Assembly (NCBI RefSeq): GCF_009914765.1
Contig: NZ_WYDS01000013.1
Coordinates: forward strand, 62,001-126,000
DNA length: 64,000 nt
Reading direction: 5' to 3'
DNA from: Halodesulfovibrio sp. MK-HDV
GTDB taxonomy: Bacteria > Desulfobacterota > Desulfovibrionia > Desulfovibrionales > Desulfovibrionaceae
Of the stretch, positions 52,343-61,796 are shown in pieces. The notes under the pieces are model-generated. The model worked only from the letters and a program-made list of their open reading frames with translations. It was not told where the DNA came from and made no database searches. A program made the position numbers and the translations under genes. Every line of letters begins with the position of its first letter. Within the stretch, counting starts at the first letter, position 1.

Positions 52343-55300
52343 CTATTTTTTCCTTCTACTGGAAAGGAATTCGGCCGGAAGGTTCAGCCACTGTTCCAGA
52401 ACGGTCAGTGCAGGTTCGTAGAAGTTTGAGCCGCTAACATGAGATTTTTCCGGGCTGATATCTGTTACACCACAACCGTGAGTGTGACAGATGCGCTCGG
52501 ACTTGTTCATGAAGGATAGGATCAAACGAGCCACACCGTAGGAAATTGCCATCACTAGAGCGCAGGAAATTGCGTCCCATGAACCGGAACCAGTTGCGAT
52601 ACCGCCGAGGTTGATGTCGAGCGGAGCAAAGCCGGTAGATTCGAGGATGGAATTAACTGGTGCCAGAAGCAGACCCGGGAACACGCCGAAGAAAACGGAC
52701 GCGCCAGCGAGAATGCCCATTGGCATACGCATAAACTTGCCAACCTCAGTTACACCTTCGAGGCTTGGATTAAGCTGACCGAAGAATGCAGAGTGCAGGA
52801 ACTTGATCATGTACGCGAGAGTTAGCACGGAGCCGGAGAGTGCGAGCAGTGCAAGAAGCACTTCGCCCTGATCCATAAGACCGTGGTAGAGCATCCATTT
52901 GGAGGTGAAGCCGCTAAGTGGCGGAACACCTACAGCAGAGAATGCTGCAATGGCGAATACGGTAAGTGTAAACGGCATTTTTCTACCGATGCCGGAAAGC
53001 TCATCGAGCGTATCAGCATGGGTGCGGTACATGATTGCGCCTGCTGCGAGGAACAGGAGGTTTTTAAAGAACATGTGGTTAACAAAGTGCATTAAACCAC
53101 CGGATACGGTCAGCGGGGTAGCTATACAGATACCGAGCAGAACGTATGCCATCTGAGAAACGGTGGAGTAAATCAGCACGCGTTTAATAGATGTCTGCAT
53201 GACTGCTTTAAGGGCAGCGTAGAAGATGGTGATGCCTGCAACCCATGCAAGAGTGTACATGATTGCTGGCTGCGCCCAGTAGCCGGATTTGCCTGCAAAG
53301 AATCCTGCGCCGCCGATAACGAAGAAGAGCTTCATAAGTCCGAAAGGACCAGTCTTCAGCAGAACGGAGGAGATGTAACCGGAAACCGGAGTCGGTGCGG
53401 TTGCAGGGTGCATCCACATATCAATACGCAGCGGAAGCATTGCCGCTTTCATGGCAAAGCCAAGAGCGATAAATACCATTGCGTACATACCTGTGGAGCC
53501 AGGCAGGGTGCCAAGCGCCTGTGCAAGTTCACCGAATCCGAACACGCCGGATTTTGCTGTGAGCATTGCAACGCCAAAGAACATGAAGGATGCGCCAAGA
53601 ATGTTGAAGAGGAAGTACTTAAAGCCTTCGTTAAGAGCACTCTTGGATTCTTCATGAATAATGATGGAGTACAACGGCCAACTGGACATGATCTCCCAGA
53701 AGAGGAAGAACGTGAAAATGTTGGAACTGGTTGCAACACCCAGCAGCCCGCCGATCATCAGCAGGAATAGGGTGAAGAAACGCCACTGTGTGTGGCTGTG
53801 ATCCATGTAGTTTGCAGAGTATACAACGTTGAGAATAGCCATGAGGATAATAAGGAGACTGAAGCCGATGCTCAGTGCGTCCAGAGAACCCCATGAGAAA
53901 CCAAGGCCGATAAATGCAAGAACCAGAACGCCTACGGTGCCCCATGCAGCTTTTTCCAGATTTTTGCGCATGATGTATGGAACAATTGCGCCGACCATTG
54001 GAATTGCTACGTAGAGAGGCCAGCCGATGGCTAGGTTAGGTAAAGGCTGAACTGCGATTTTGCCGGCTGCAAGCAGGGACTGCATAACAGGAGCAACAAT
54101 AATAATGTTCAGCTGAGGGAATACGCCGAGCAAGAGACTGGCTGCTGCAAGGACACCCATTGGTATAAGACAGGTAAGCGGAGCTTCTGCAACCGGCTCA
54201 CCTTCGTATTTTTCAAAGAAGAGGATTCGTGCAAGGCGAGTGTAGTACACAACCGCCATCAAACCACCTGCAAGAATCATCGCTGCTATAAAAGGCTGTC
54301 CTGCTTCAATTGCTGCGTAGACCATGAAGAATTTACTTACGAAGCCACCGAAAGGCGGAAGGCCGATAATTCCCATGATACCGATAAACATGCAAAGACC
54401 GGTGAGCGGCATTGCGCGTCCCAGACCTTTAAGCTTGCTGATGGTGTATGTTCCTGAACGGAGGATAAACATACCCACGCCAAGGAACAGCAGGTTTTTC
54501 ATGATTGCATGGTTCACAACGTGCGCCATGGAACCAGTAAGAGAAAGGTATGTGCCAAGGCTGAGCACCATTGCAATTTCACCGACTTGCGCCATGGTGG
54601 AATATGCGAGCATGCGTTTAACGTTTTTCTGCATAAGTCCCAAGACTTCTGCAAACAAAAAGGTTGTTGCGCCAAGCACGGTGATCAGTGTTGGGACATC
54701 AAATGCGCCTTCCTGATTGAAGTATCCAGCTCCGAAAAGGGCAAAGCATACCATGAGCATGCCGTATATGCCGGTCTTGGTAAGAATACCGGAGAGCGGA
54801 CCGGAAATGGAGGAAGGTGCCACAGGGTGGGCAGCAGGGAGCCAGCTGTGGAATGGTACAAGACCAGCCTTAACAGCAAAGCCCAAGAAACAAAGTAAGG
54901 CAGCCATACCAGCAAGGGTAGGGTTCATGTTTCCTGTTGCCTGAGCAATAGCAGCAAATTCAAAGCTGCCTGTTGCACTGTGGATAAGGAAAATGCCGAA
55001 CAGCAGGGCATATGCACCGGCTGCACACATAAAGAAGTATTTAAAGCCTGCTTTAAACGCGTCCGTTGTTTCTTCGTGGATAACGAGGAAATAAGAACTA
55101 AAGGTCATCAGTTCCCAGAATCCGTACAGAGCGCCGAGGTGCTGTGTAAGGGTGAGACCGATGAGAGAGCCCTGCATGAGAAGCAGGAAGAACCAGTAGC
55201 GGGTAGAGTTTTCTTTATGAATGTATCCACCGGAGTACACGGTCACAACAAGGCCGATGCCAGCCATAATGCAGGCAAAGAGCTTGGAGAGAGCCGGAAC

Positions 55301-56128
55301 ATCAGCAGAGGCGGTAAGTACAAGTGCGGCTACAGATAATGCAGTTGCCAGTACAAATCGCCAGTCATAACGCTTAAGCGCCGCTGGAATGTATTTGGAC
55401 GGAATAAATAGTAGGAAAGCGCCGACATATGGAAGAGCTGCTGCAAGCGGCCAATGCACTTCGAACTGAGGAATCGTTGCCTCAGCACCGAAAGTTGCTA
55501 TGACTGCATGAATAAGCGGCTCCGGAAAAACGTGAGAGAGCGCAACAACCGCAGCCAACAGGATGGTAATACCACCAAGAATGGTTGAGGTAGCTGGTTT
55601 GCTGTCTGCGTTTTCAGGCGCTTCAAAACAGATGCTTTGAACAATTTTGATGGTGTACCACAAAGCAATACAGTTGCCCGCGAGCAGCATGATTGCAGGG
55701 AAGTACATTTCTGCACTGACAAGCCCGTATGTCAGCGCGAGTTTGCTAACTGCACCTTTGAATGGAGTAAATCCAATGGCGGAAAACATGGCAAACCCGA
55801 ATGTGCCTGCGAAAAGCGGAGAGCGTTTAAACGCACCGCGCAGGTTGGTGAGATCGAGTGAACCGAACTGTTTTGCCAGTCCGTAAAGTGCAAACATAGC
55901 CAGAGCTCTGATAGAGATCTGATAAAAAAGATGTAACGCAGCGCCTGCATTACCGGAGATTGTTCCTGTCCCAAACCCTGCAAGGACAGCCCCGATTTCC
56001 GCAATGCTGGAAAAAAGGAGAACGGTTGTTAATTTGTTAGACTGCTTAAATGCCCAAAACTGAGCAAGCAGAAGAATCAAACACCCAAAGTAGACTGAGA
56101 AGTGAGAAGTGGTAACTTCAAGTAACAT
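52343..56128 (-). CDS. cooM: CO-induced hydrogenase membrane subunit CooM, double antiporter-like fusion
   Basis: A 1261-residue membrane protein with two Mrp/NuoL-N-like antiporter modules in tandem, the usual CooM size. Module 1 has LGALYGFWELMTFSSYFLVI and VPFHSWLPAAHPVAPSSISG (split at about residue 455), and module 2 has FTFFLFWEIMSSWPLYSII and the LPLRIDMWMHPATAPTPVSG block. Each module carries the Glu/Lys pairs used in proton or sodium translocation. In Ech enzymes EchA has one such module. The start at 56128 is chosen because AAGGAG lies upstream; the open frame to 56218 lacks one. The first gene of the operon. Confidence 0.93.
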   Translation of the reverse strand: MLLEVTTSHFSVYFGCLILLLAQFWAFKQSNKLTTVLLFSSIAEIGAVLAGFGTGTISGNAGAALHLFYQISIRALAMFALYGLAKQFGSLDLTNLRGAFKRSPLFAGTFGFAMFSAIGFTPFKGAVSKLALTYGLVSAEMYFPAIMLLAGNCIALWYTIKIVQSICFEAPENADSKPATSTILGGITILLAAVVALSHVFPEPLIHAVIATFGAEATIPQFEVHWPLAAALPYVGAFLLFIPSKYIPAALKRYDWRFVLATALSVAALVLTASADVPALSKLFACIMAGIGLVVTVYSGGYIHKENSTRYWFFLLLMQGSLIGLTLTQHLGALYGFWELMTFSSYFLVIHEETTDAFKAGFKYFFMCAAGAYALLFGIFLIHSATGSFEFAAIAQATGNMNPTLAGMAALLCFLGFAVKAGLVPFHSWLPAAHPVAPSSISGPLSGILTKTGIYGMLMVCFALFGAGYFNQEGAFDVPTLITVLGATTFLFAEVLGLMQKNVKRMLAYSTMAQVGEIAMVLSLGTYLSLTGSMAHVVNHAIMKNLLFLGVGMFILRSGTYTISKLKGLGRAMPLTGLCMFIGIMGIIGLPPFGGFVSKFFMVYAAIEAGQPFIAAMILAGGLMAVVYYTRLARILFFEKYEGEPVAEAPLTCLIPMGVLAAASLLLGVFPQLNIIIVAPVMQSLLAAGKIAVQPLPNLAIGWPLYVAIPMVGAIVPYIMRKNLEKAAWGTVGVLVLAFIGLGFSWGSLDALSIGFSLLIILMAILNVVYSANYMDHSHTQWRFFTLFLLMIGGLLGVATSSNIFTFFLFWEIMSSWPLYSIIIHEESKSALNEGFKYFLFNILGASFMFFGVAMLTAKSGVFGFGELAQALGTLPGSTGMYAMVFIALGFAMKAAMLPLRIDMWMHPATAPTPVSGYISSVLLKTGPFGLMKLFFVIGGAGFFAGKSGYWAQPAIMYTLAWVAGITIFYAALKAVMQTSIKRVLIYSTVSQMAYVLLGICIATPLTVSGGLMHFVNHMFFKNLLFLAAGAIMYRTHADTLDELSGIGRKMPFTLTVFAIAAFSAVGVPPLSGFTSKWMLYHGLMDQGEVLLALLALSGSVLTLAYMIKFLHSAFFGQLNPSLEGVTEVGKFMRMPMGILAGASVFFGVFPGLLLAPVNSILESTGFAPLDINLGGIATGSGSWDAISCALVMAISYGVARLILSFMNKSERICHTHGCGVTDISPEKSHVSGSNFYEPALTVLEQWLNLPAEFLSSRRKK

Positions 56129-56241
56129 GCAATTCTTGCTCCTTATGAAAGAAGTCCATACCGATTGCCCAGACGCACCTATGGCAGGTGAATCCACGGT
56201 ATCCTTCCAATACAACACAGAGGAAACCCCATTTCCCTGTT

Positions 56242-56256
56242 CATAGCGCGGCTATG
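56242..56256. promoter_or_regulatory. Palindrome CATAGC-GCG-GCTATG upstream of cooM
   Basis: A perfect 6-bp inverted repeat with a 3-base spacer, about 115 bases upstream of the cooM start. It may be an operator or leader hairpin; no known motif fits. Confidence 0.35.
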
Positions 56257-56373
56257 TTCATTCTGCGTTGTTGTTCTTTCAATCCGAATCCAGTTCGCCG
56301 TCGCAACACGGCGCAGTACTTCCTGTATGTCGAACTGTTCATCTGCACTTTGCCCTTTGTGTGCGGAGGAAAC

Positions 56374-56389
56374 AGTCGGACGTATGACA
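56374..56389 (-). promoter_or_regulatory. CooA-like binding site upstream of cooM
   Basis: On the minus strand TGTCA-TACGTC-CGACT matches the CooA-type dyad TGTCA-N6-CGACA in nine of ten half-site positions. It lies about 250 bases upstream of cooM, so a long leader would be needed. CooA is the CO-sensing CRP-family activator of coo operons (established knowledge); its gene is not in the window. Confidence 0.45.
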
Positions 56390-56509
56390 CTTTTTCAGAT
56401 TATGCTGGTCGGCACTCCTGCAAATCTAAATCGTATCCTGAAGAAACTGACAGCTCGTAAGTTCTTTTGTTTGGTGACTACCTTCTTCGAAGAAGGAAAA
56501 GAAAATTGA
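56384..56509 (+). CDS. Possible small protein divergent from cooM
   Basis: A 41-codon frame: MTLFQIMLVGTPANLNRILK, then KLTARKFFCLVTTFFEEGKEN. The composition looks protein-like, but GGAGGAAAC is 14 bases before ATG, too far for a normal ribosome binding site, and the frame overlaps the CooA-like site. Not recognised; it may be chance. Confidence 0.25.
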   Translation: MTLFQIMLVGTPANLNRILKKLTARKFFCLVTTFFEEGKEN

Positions 56510-57650
56510 GCCCATAGATGTGATTGTGAGAGATTTCATAAACACAAATCTAACTGGCGACATAGTTCTTTTACACTTCTTTACAACTGAATGGGTAATC
56601 AAATAAATAATTTAGAGATCATTTTGCTCTTTTTCTGAGTATTTTGGTCTACTTTCGAAAAGAGTAAAGCGTCACTTGCCTGTATAACTTACTGTAATTT
56701 AAGACTTTGCATGCAGAATTTGTGATTACTGTGAAGGAGTGCTTCTGCAAAACAATGTTTGTACCCATTTACTTATGGGGTGTTAGTCTTACGAATTAGT
56801 GGATTGATGTATTTCCATTGTTTGATCATGCAGTGAATCTATAGCTTTTTTTGTTTGTTCGCACAATCTTTCTTTTTTGCAGAGTGTTTCGTTATAAGTC
56901 TCTAGAAATAAGGGGGTTATCTTGTTAGTGCCTACTTATGGGCAAGACTGTTGAATAAAAAAAGCTAATGATGTCTGTTGGCTGAGGTGGGAAAAGGTGA
57001 ATGCAAAAAAATATCTCAGAGCAGTATCTGTGTATGAAAACAGCTTATTTAAGAAGATGATGCATTGTAAAAAATCATAAATGCGAGAAAAAAAGAGTGT
57101 AGTGCTATAAAAAATTACTTTTTCTTTTAAAAGTTACAGTCAAAAAAACGATGTAGAAAAAAAGTTTTGCTGATAAAAATATAAAAAAATGAGCGCAAAA
57201 ATGCTTGTTAAAAATTGTTTGAGTCTAAAAAGAAAAAAAGCAAAAAGCAGTATGCGAACGAAATTTCCTCACAGTGGGTCGTTGGCAACGGTCAAAAAGA
57301 TGTAAACAAGAAATGTATAAGATTTAATACATAGTGATAAATGTCACAATCTTACAAATATTATTAATAGTGCTGTATTTCAGTGTGTTACAATATTGAT
57401 TTTCAAAGCAGGTAAAAAATGAAAACAGATAACTGTCTGAAAAATATCAATAATATAAAAAATAGTACTATAGAATTTGTATTATCGTACTAATATCGTG
57501 GGAAAAGTGTTGCTAACTCGGAAAACTATGTGATAGTTTTCACATGAAAGAAAAATTTACGTTTTCGAATAGAAATGCAAGGCACACCGCATTATCTTTC
57601 ATATGTTCAGCGCCAAATTAAACATATGATCGAAAATTACAGCAATGAAT
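56510..57650. other. AT-rich gene-free region between the coo operon and the chemotaxis receptor
   Basis: About 1.1 kb, very AT-rich with many A- and T-runs, especially 57000-57560. No ORF with a ribosome binding site, no repeat of note and no tRNA. It separates divergent minus-strand units and looks like an accessory or decayed segment. Confidence 0.5.
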
Positions 57651-57665
57651 TTGTATAATGTATGA

Positions 57666-57726
57666 AGCCGGACAGTGGGCCGGTAGAGAAGCCTGATCAT
57701 GACATGAACATGATCAGGCTTTTTGC
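57666..57726 (+). ncRNA. Possible short terminated transcript
   Basis: TATAAT at 57654-57659 is a perfect -10 box (no good -35). About 60 bases downstream is a strong terminator: AAGCCTGATCATG/CATGATCAGGCTT with a 7-base loop and five T. Between them CCGG-ACAGTGGG-CCGG can form a hairpin. No gene upstream on this strand explains the terminator. Confidence 0.3.
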
Positions 57727-57789
57727 GTTTTTTACGTGGCTTGATTGGTCTGATGTGTGTCGGGGCTGATACCCTGAAGTGATGATGTG

Positions 57790-60198
57790 TTATCCGCGTA
57801 AGGTGCCGATGAGTTTGCTCAGTTCACTTGAGTTTGAGGCAAGGGCTTTGATCACTTTTTCAGATTCTCCCATGCCTTGTCCTGTTTCTGTAGCAACTTC
57901 ATTGATGGCGGTAACGCTTGTGAGGATTGTTGACTGCTGGTCTGAATGGGTTCTGGAGAATTGGGCGATGCGTTCAATGTGATCACCCATTGATGTAGAC
58001 AGAGATGTTATATCCTGAAGCGCCTCAGATGATGCCTCAACAAGTCTTGTGCTTTCAGCGACAGCTTCTACGGCAGCGTTCGTACTGCTTATGTTGTTTG
58101 TTATTTGTGTGCGGATAGTGTCGATACTTTTATTTACAGTGGTTGTAGCGTCCATAGTGCGTTCTGCCAGTTTGCGAACTTCGTCGGCTACAACCGCGAA
58201 ACCTCGACCGGAATCTCCCGCCCGTGCTGCTTCAATCGCAGCGTTTAGCGCCAGTAAGTTTGTTTGATCTGCGATTTCACTGATGACACCTATTAAATCT
58301 CCAATGCCCGCAGTCTGTGATCCAAATTCGTGCATACTTTCTTTCAGTTCGCTGGAAAGGTTTTGTACCTTTTGCATGGCGGATGCTGTCTGTTCCATAA
58401 CTCCTGCACCGTGCTCTGCTTTTGCTTTGGCGCTTTGGGCGTTCTTTACTGCGTCTTCAGCGAAGGACGCAGAGTGTTCAAGCACTGTGTTCATATCATC
58501 CACAATGTCTGTTGCTTCTTTAAGTTTTGAAATCTGCAAACGTGAACCAACACCAATCTGTTCAACCTGTCCTGATAGTGTGATGGCTTCTGTAGACACG
58601 TTTGAAGCTATGTTCTCCGCCTGTTCAGCAACCTCGAGCATTTTAGTGTGCTGGTGTTGGATTCGTTGTTCTTTGGTTCGTATGTCTGTGAGGTCGCTGG
58701 CAAGGACGATGGAGCCGATGAGTTGTTTGTCCATGTCATACAGCGGGGCGCAGTCGACACGTACAATACGCGTTATGTTAGCCGCAGTTGTCCAGTGTTG
58801 TTCAACATTGAGGATTGCTTGCTGCTCCCGGAGAACGTGTTGTGTGGATTCCTCACTATTCTCTAACAATGCTGCTGCAGGCTTACCTATAAAGAATGAT
58901 GGCTCTTTTGCGGAATCGACAAGAGAAGTGAATTGTGTGTTGGCGAAGACAATTTTGTTCTCATTGTCGGTAATGATGCACGGGTGCGTGAGACCGGCAA
59001 GAATGCTTTCTGAGAAGCCGAGCTTTTCCTTCAGCTGATTGACCATGTGGAGCATTCCTGCTGCCAGTTCTGCTATTTCTCCGGTGAATTTGTAGTCGAG
59101 TCGGGCAGAGAGATTGCCGTCTGAAATTTCTTTTGCAAAGGTGAGAATACGTTGAAATGGTTTGACCAGTGATAGGTGAATCATACTGAAAGTTGCAATC
59201 AGTATAGTCAGTGTGCTGGCTATTCCGAGAATGAGGGTCGCATAGCGTAGTTCTTGTACAGCCGCGAATGCAATGGATGTGGGTAATTCGCTGATTATCG
59301 CCCATGTGTTCGATCCGAATTGAATGGGGGAGTGTGCTGTTGCGTATTCGTTTCCATCAAAGCTTTTGTCAATCAGAGTTCCGCTTTTTCCGGAAAGTGC
59401 GAGGGCTATAGCTTTTTGTGTGGCGCGCCCTGTGGACGGATTTGCAAATGAATTTTTTAGGCTATGAGTCTGTGGTGCGCGTGCAAGATCGGAGCGCATA
59501 AGATTGTCAGCTCCTACGAGGTAGGAATCACTTTTGCTCGAGCTGTCTTTATCATTAATAAGGACTGAGAGCTGATTGACTGGCAATCTCAGAACGGCAA
59601 CGCCTAAGATTTCTTGTGTGTAGCTGTAAACAGGGGCTGTGATGAAGGCGGCGGGAGTGTTGTTGTCCTGTGCAAACGGGGCGATGTCAGTAAAGCAAAC
59701 TTCCCCTTCCATTGCCCTTGCCCATGCGACTGAAAGTGGTGAACCACTGTGTGTTCCGTGCTGGAAGTCGCCGCCAAGTTCTTTTCCGCGTTTTACTGAA
59801 AAAATGATTCTTCCGTAATCGTCCATAAGTAAGGCATCTTCAAAGCCCATTTCTTCTACAAAAGGAAGGAATGACGGGGCAACATATTGATAGATGTTTT
59901 CGTACTCCTCATCCAGCTCCAGTGGCTCACCTTTTACGGCAGTGTATGTCGCGTCACGAAGCATGCCGATGGCGTTGTACACTTCTTTTACTTTGGAAAA
60001 GATGATTGCCTCCCGTTTCCACGTATCGAACAGCGCTTGAATGTGTCGGCGCTGCGCATCCTGTGTAGACCGGAGTTGGGAAAAGGAGCTTTCTTCAAGG
60101 CTGACTGCTGCGGTGTGCACACTGTATGTGCCCATAGCAAGCAACGGGAGGAGACCGATGCAAATACTGAAAAGAGTCAGTTTGGTGCGTAGCCGCAT
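57790..60198 (-). CDS. Methyl-accepting chemotaxis protein with PAS domain
   Basis: An 802-residue chemoreceptor. An N-terminal membrane helix ([20 protein letters not shown]) is followed by a long dCache-like periplasmic sensor (about 30-305), a second helix ([20 protein letters not shown]), a HAMP domain, a PAS domain (about 405-515) and the signalling domain with the highly conserved hairpin [20 protein letters not shown] (split at the tip). The signal is probably a small organic molecule bound by Cache. The gene is monocistronic; it lies beside the coo operon. Confidence 0.93.
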   Translation of the reverse strand: MRLRTKLTLFSICIGLLPLLAMGTYSVHTAAVSLEESSFSQLRSTQDAQRRHIQALFDTWKREAIIFSKVKEVYNAIGMLRDATYTAVKGEPLELDEEYENIYQYVAPSFLPFVEEMGFEDALLMDDYGRIIFSVKRGKELGGDFQHGTHSGSPLSVAWARAMEGEVCFTDIAPFAQDNNTPAAFITAPVYSYTQEILGVAVLRLPVNQLSVLINDKDSSSKSDSYLVGADNLMRSDLARAPQTHSLKNSFANPSTGRATQKAIALALSGKSGTLIDKSFDGNEYATAHSPIQFGSNTWAIISELPTSIAFAAVQELRYATLILGIASTLTILIATFSMIHLSLVKPFQRILTFAKEISDGNLSARLDYKFTGEIAELAAGMLHMVNQLKEKLGFSESILAGLTHPCIITDNENKIVFANTQFTSLVDSAKEPSFFIGKPAAALLENSEESTQHVLREQQAILNVEQHWTTAANITRIVRVDCAPLYDMDKQLIGSIVLASDLTDIRTKEQRIQHQHTKMLEVAEQAENIASNVSTEAITLSGQVEQIGVGSRLQISKLKEATDIVDDMNTVLEHSASFAEDAVKNAQSAKAKAEHGAGVMEQTASAMQKVQNLSSELKESMHEFGSQTAGIGDLIGVISEIADQTNLLALNAAIEAARAGDSGRGFAVVADEVRKLAERTMDATTTVNKSIDTIRTQITNNISSTNAAVEAVAESTRLVEASSEALQDITSLSTSMGDHIERIAQFSRTHSDQQSTILTSVTAINEVATETGQGMGESEKVIKALASNSSELSKLIGTLRG

Positions 60199-60327
60199 GG
60201 TGTAACAGTCCTTTTGTTAGTGTTATCAATGTGATGAGATTGATAGGTCACTAGCGTTACAGACTTGTTAAGGCGGAGTGAAGAACGTGCTTTTTGCGTT
60301 AGATATCGTGGTGCTAGGAAAAAAGGC

Positions 60328-60360
60328 AAAAAAAAGATCATACTTTCGTATGATCTTTTC
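60328..60360 (-). terminator. Rho-independent terminator of tRNA-Leu
   Basis: AAAAGATCATAC/GTATGATCTTTT with a 4-base loop; on the minus strand it is followed by a T-run. It lies 10 bases past the tRNA. Confidence 0.9.
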
Positions 60361-60369
60361 CTAAGTGCA

Positions 60370-60455
60370 TGGTGCCCAGGGGGAGACTCGAACTCCCACG
60401 GGCGTAGCCCACTACCCCCTCAAGATAGCGTGTCTACCAATTCCACCACCTGGGC
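60370..60455 (-). tRNA. tRNA-Leu (anticodon GAG)
   Basis: Acceptor GCCCAGG/CCTGGGC, discriminator A and encoded CCA; anticodon stem CTATC/GGTAG closing the loop TTGAGGG (anticodon GAG); a long class II variable arm (TGGGCTACGCCC); T-loop TTCGAGT. It reads CUC/CUU. Confidence 0.95.
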
Positions 60456-60703
60456 ACTTATTTGAACGTCGCTTGCGCGTTGTTCTGAGGGGTGCGCTAA
60501 GGTGTTGTTCCTCAGCGCGGAAATGTGTCTATGTGGATTGAGGGAGTTTGGCAAGCGTTTTTTGTATTTTTTTAAATAAAGTATCACGTAAAAAAGATAT
60601 AATGGATGTAAGCCCCCTCAATTAGGTTAGTATGTACTTTGTTTCGTCCCTATGGTGCGAAACGTTGGGAGAGTAACACAACATACGAATCAGGAGATAT
60701 TTC

Positions 60704-61201
60704 ATGAAATTGGTACGAATTTTTCTGTTAACCGCTATGGTTATGACAATTGCAGCATCAGCATTTGCAATGAAGCAAGATATGATGATGAAGCACCCAA
60801 TGATGAAAGATGGCATGATCATGATGAAGATGGCTCCTAATGGCTCAATGATGCCTATGATGATGAAAGACGGTGCAATGACACCTATGATGATGAAAGA
60901 CGGCACGATGAAAGACATGAAAATGCCTATGATGATGTGCAAAGGCCACATGATGAAGATGCCTATGATGGCAAAAGACGGTATGATGATGCCGATGATG
61001 AAAGATATGAAAGACAAATCCATGATGATGAAAGACATGAACATGGAATGCATGATGATGCCAGTTATGATGGAAAACGGCATGATGATGATGGTTCCAA
61101 TGATGATGAAAGATAATATGATGATGCCTATGATGATGAAAGACGGCATGATGATGCCTATGGAAAAACCAATGATGATGAACGGCGGGAAAATGAAATA
61201 G
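60704..61201 (+). CDS. Secreted methionine-rich protein, probable copper or silver binder
   Basis: A 165-residue protein with a Sec signal peptide (MKLVRIFLLTAMVMTIAASA, cleavage after AFA). By my count about 70 residues (42%) are Met. The mature part is a degenerate repeat of units such as PMMMKDGAMT, PMMMKDGTMK and PMMKDMKDKS, with many Asp and Lys. Clustered Met thioethers bind Cu(I) or Ag(I), and similar Met-rich periplasmic proteins work in copper resistance; the assignment here is inference. Only two Cys (MMCKG, MECMM). A hairpin-like GTTTCG/CGAAAC lies in the leader (60641-60663) and AGGAG precedes ATG. It has its own terminator. Confidence 0.85.
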   Translation: MKLVRIFLLTAMVMTIAASAFAMKQDMMMKHPMMKDGMIMMKMAPNGSMMPMMMKDGAMTPMMMKDGTMKDMKMPMMMCKGHMMKMPMMAKDGMMMPMMKDMKDKSMMMKDMNMECMMMPVMMENGMMMMVPMMMKDNMMMPMMMKDGMMMPMEKPMMMNGGKMK

Positions 61202-61230
61202 CCCTCCAGTTAGTCATCTTTTTTTATGTG

Positions 61231-61263
61231 AAGCACCCCGCACTCGCGGGGTGCTTTTTTTTG
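61231..61263 (+). terminator. Rho-independent terminator of the Met-rich protein gene
   Basis: AGCACCCCGC/GCGGGGTGCT with an ACTC loop and eight T. Confidence 0.94.
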
Positions 61264-61273
61264 TCTGCACTAC

Positions 61274-61333
61274 GGATGGAGCAGTGTACGGTGGAGAGAG
61301 GTAGGATGGAGCAATGTGCGGTGAAGAGAGGTC
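61274..61333 (+). repeat. Two tandem 30-bp direct repeats
   Basis: GGATGGAGCAGTGTACGG plus TGGAGAGAGGTA, repeated at once with four changes. The region 61334-61790 holds no other gene; it must contain the glpD promoter, and TTGACA at 61628-61633 is a possible -35 element without a good -10. Confidence 0.7.
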
Positions 61334-61796
61334 TCGCTATGAAGAAGTCTGAGTGAAGGCCGTGAGACGGATCTAGTTTGTAAATGCTCAGTAATTAAAA
61401 TGAGTGTAATGTAACGATAATAGTATCGATAACTAGTAGCTTTACAACATGCAAAGTAATACTTATTTGAAAAAGACAGAGTTACTGGCTTGGATGTATT
61501 GAAATGATCTATGTTTGATGCAGAAATGATGTAAAAAAGAGTTAAATGCTGTAAAAATGAAACGTTTACATAGGGCAAAAAACGTCGTGTAACCGTTTTA
61601 ACAAGCTTGAATAACGTATCATTTGCTTTGACAAAAAATAACTTGAGCAGAGCATCTGTCGCGGTAGTATGAAAAATAGAGGGTTTACCTAATTCGCTGT
61701 TGAGCAGAAGTAACTTGTGAATTGCTTCTGAAACATATTTTATGGGGCGTTTCTACCACCGCCAATCCGGTAGGAACTAAATACTAGGAGATGAGT

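Noticed and set aside
60265-60465. 66-codon frame on the plus strand
   Set aside because: Runs through the tRNA-Leu gene and its terminator.
60622-61149. 175-codon minus-strand frame rich in Ile
   Set aside because: Mirror image of the Met-rich protein (ATG read as CAT); the plus-strand frame has signal peptide, ribosome binding site and terminator.
61270-61578. 102-codon minus-strand frame ending in a short repeat
   Set aside because: The repeat is the 30-bp tandem DNA repeat; no ribosome binding site or motif.
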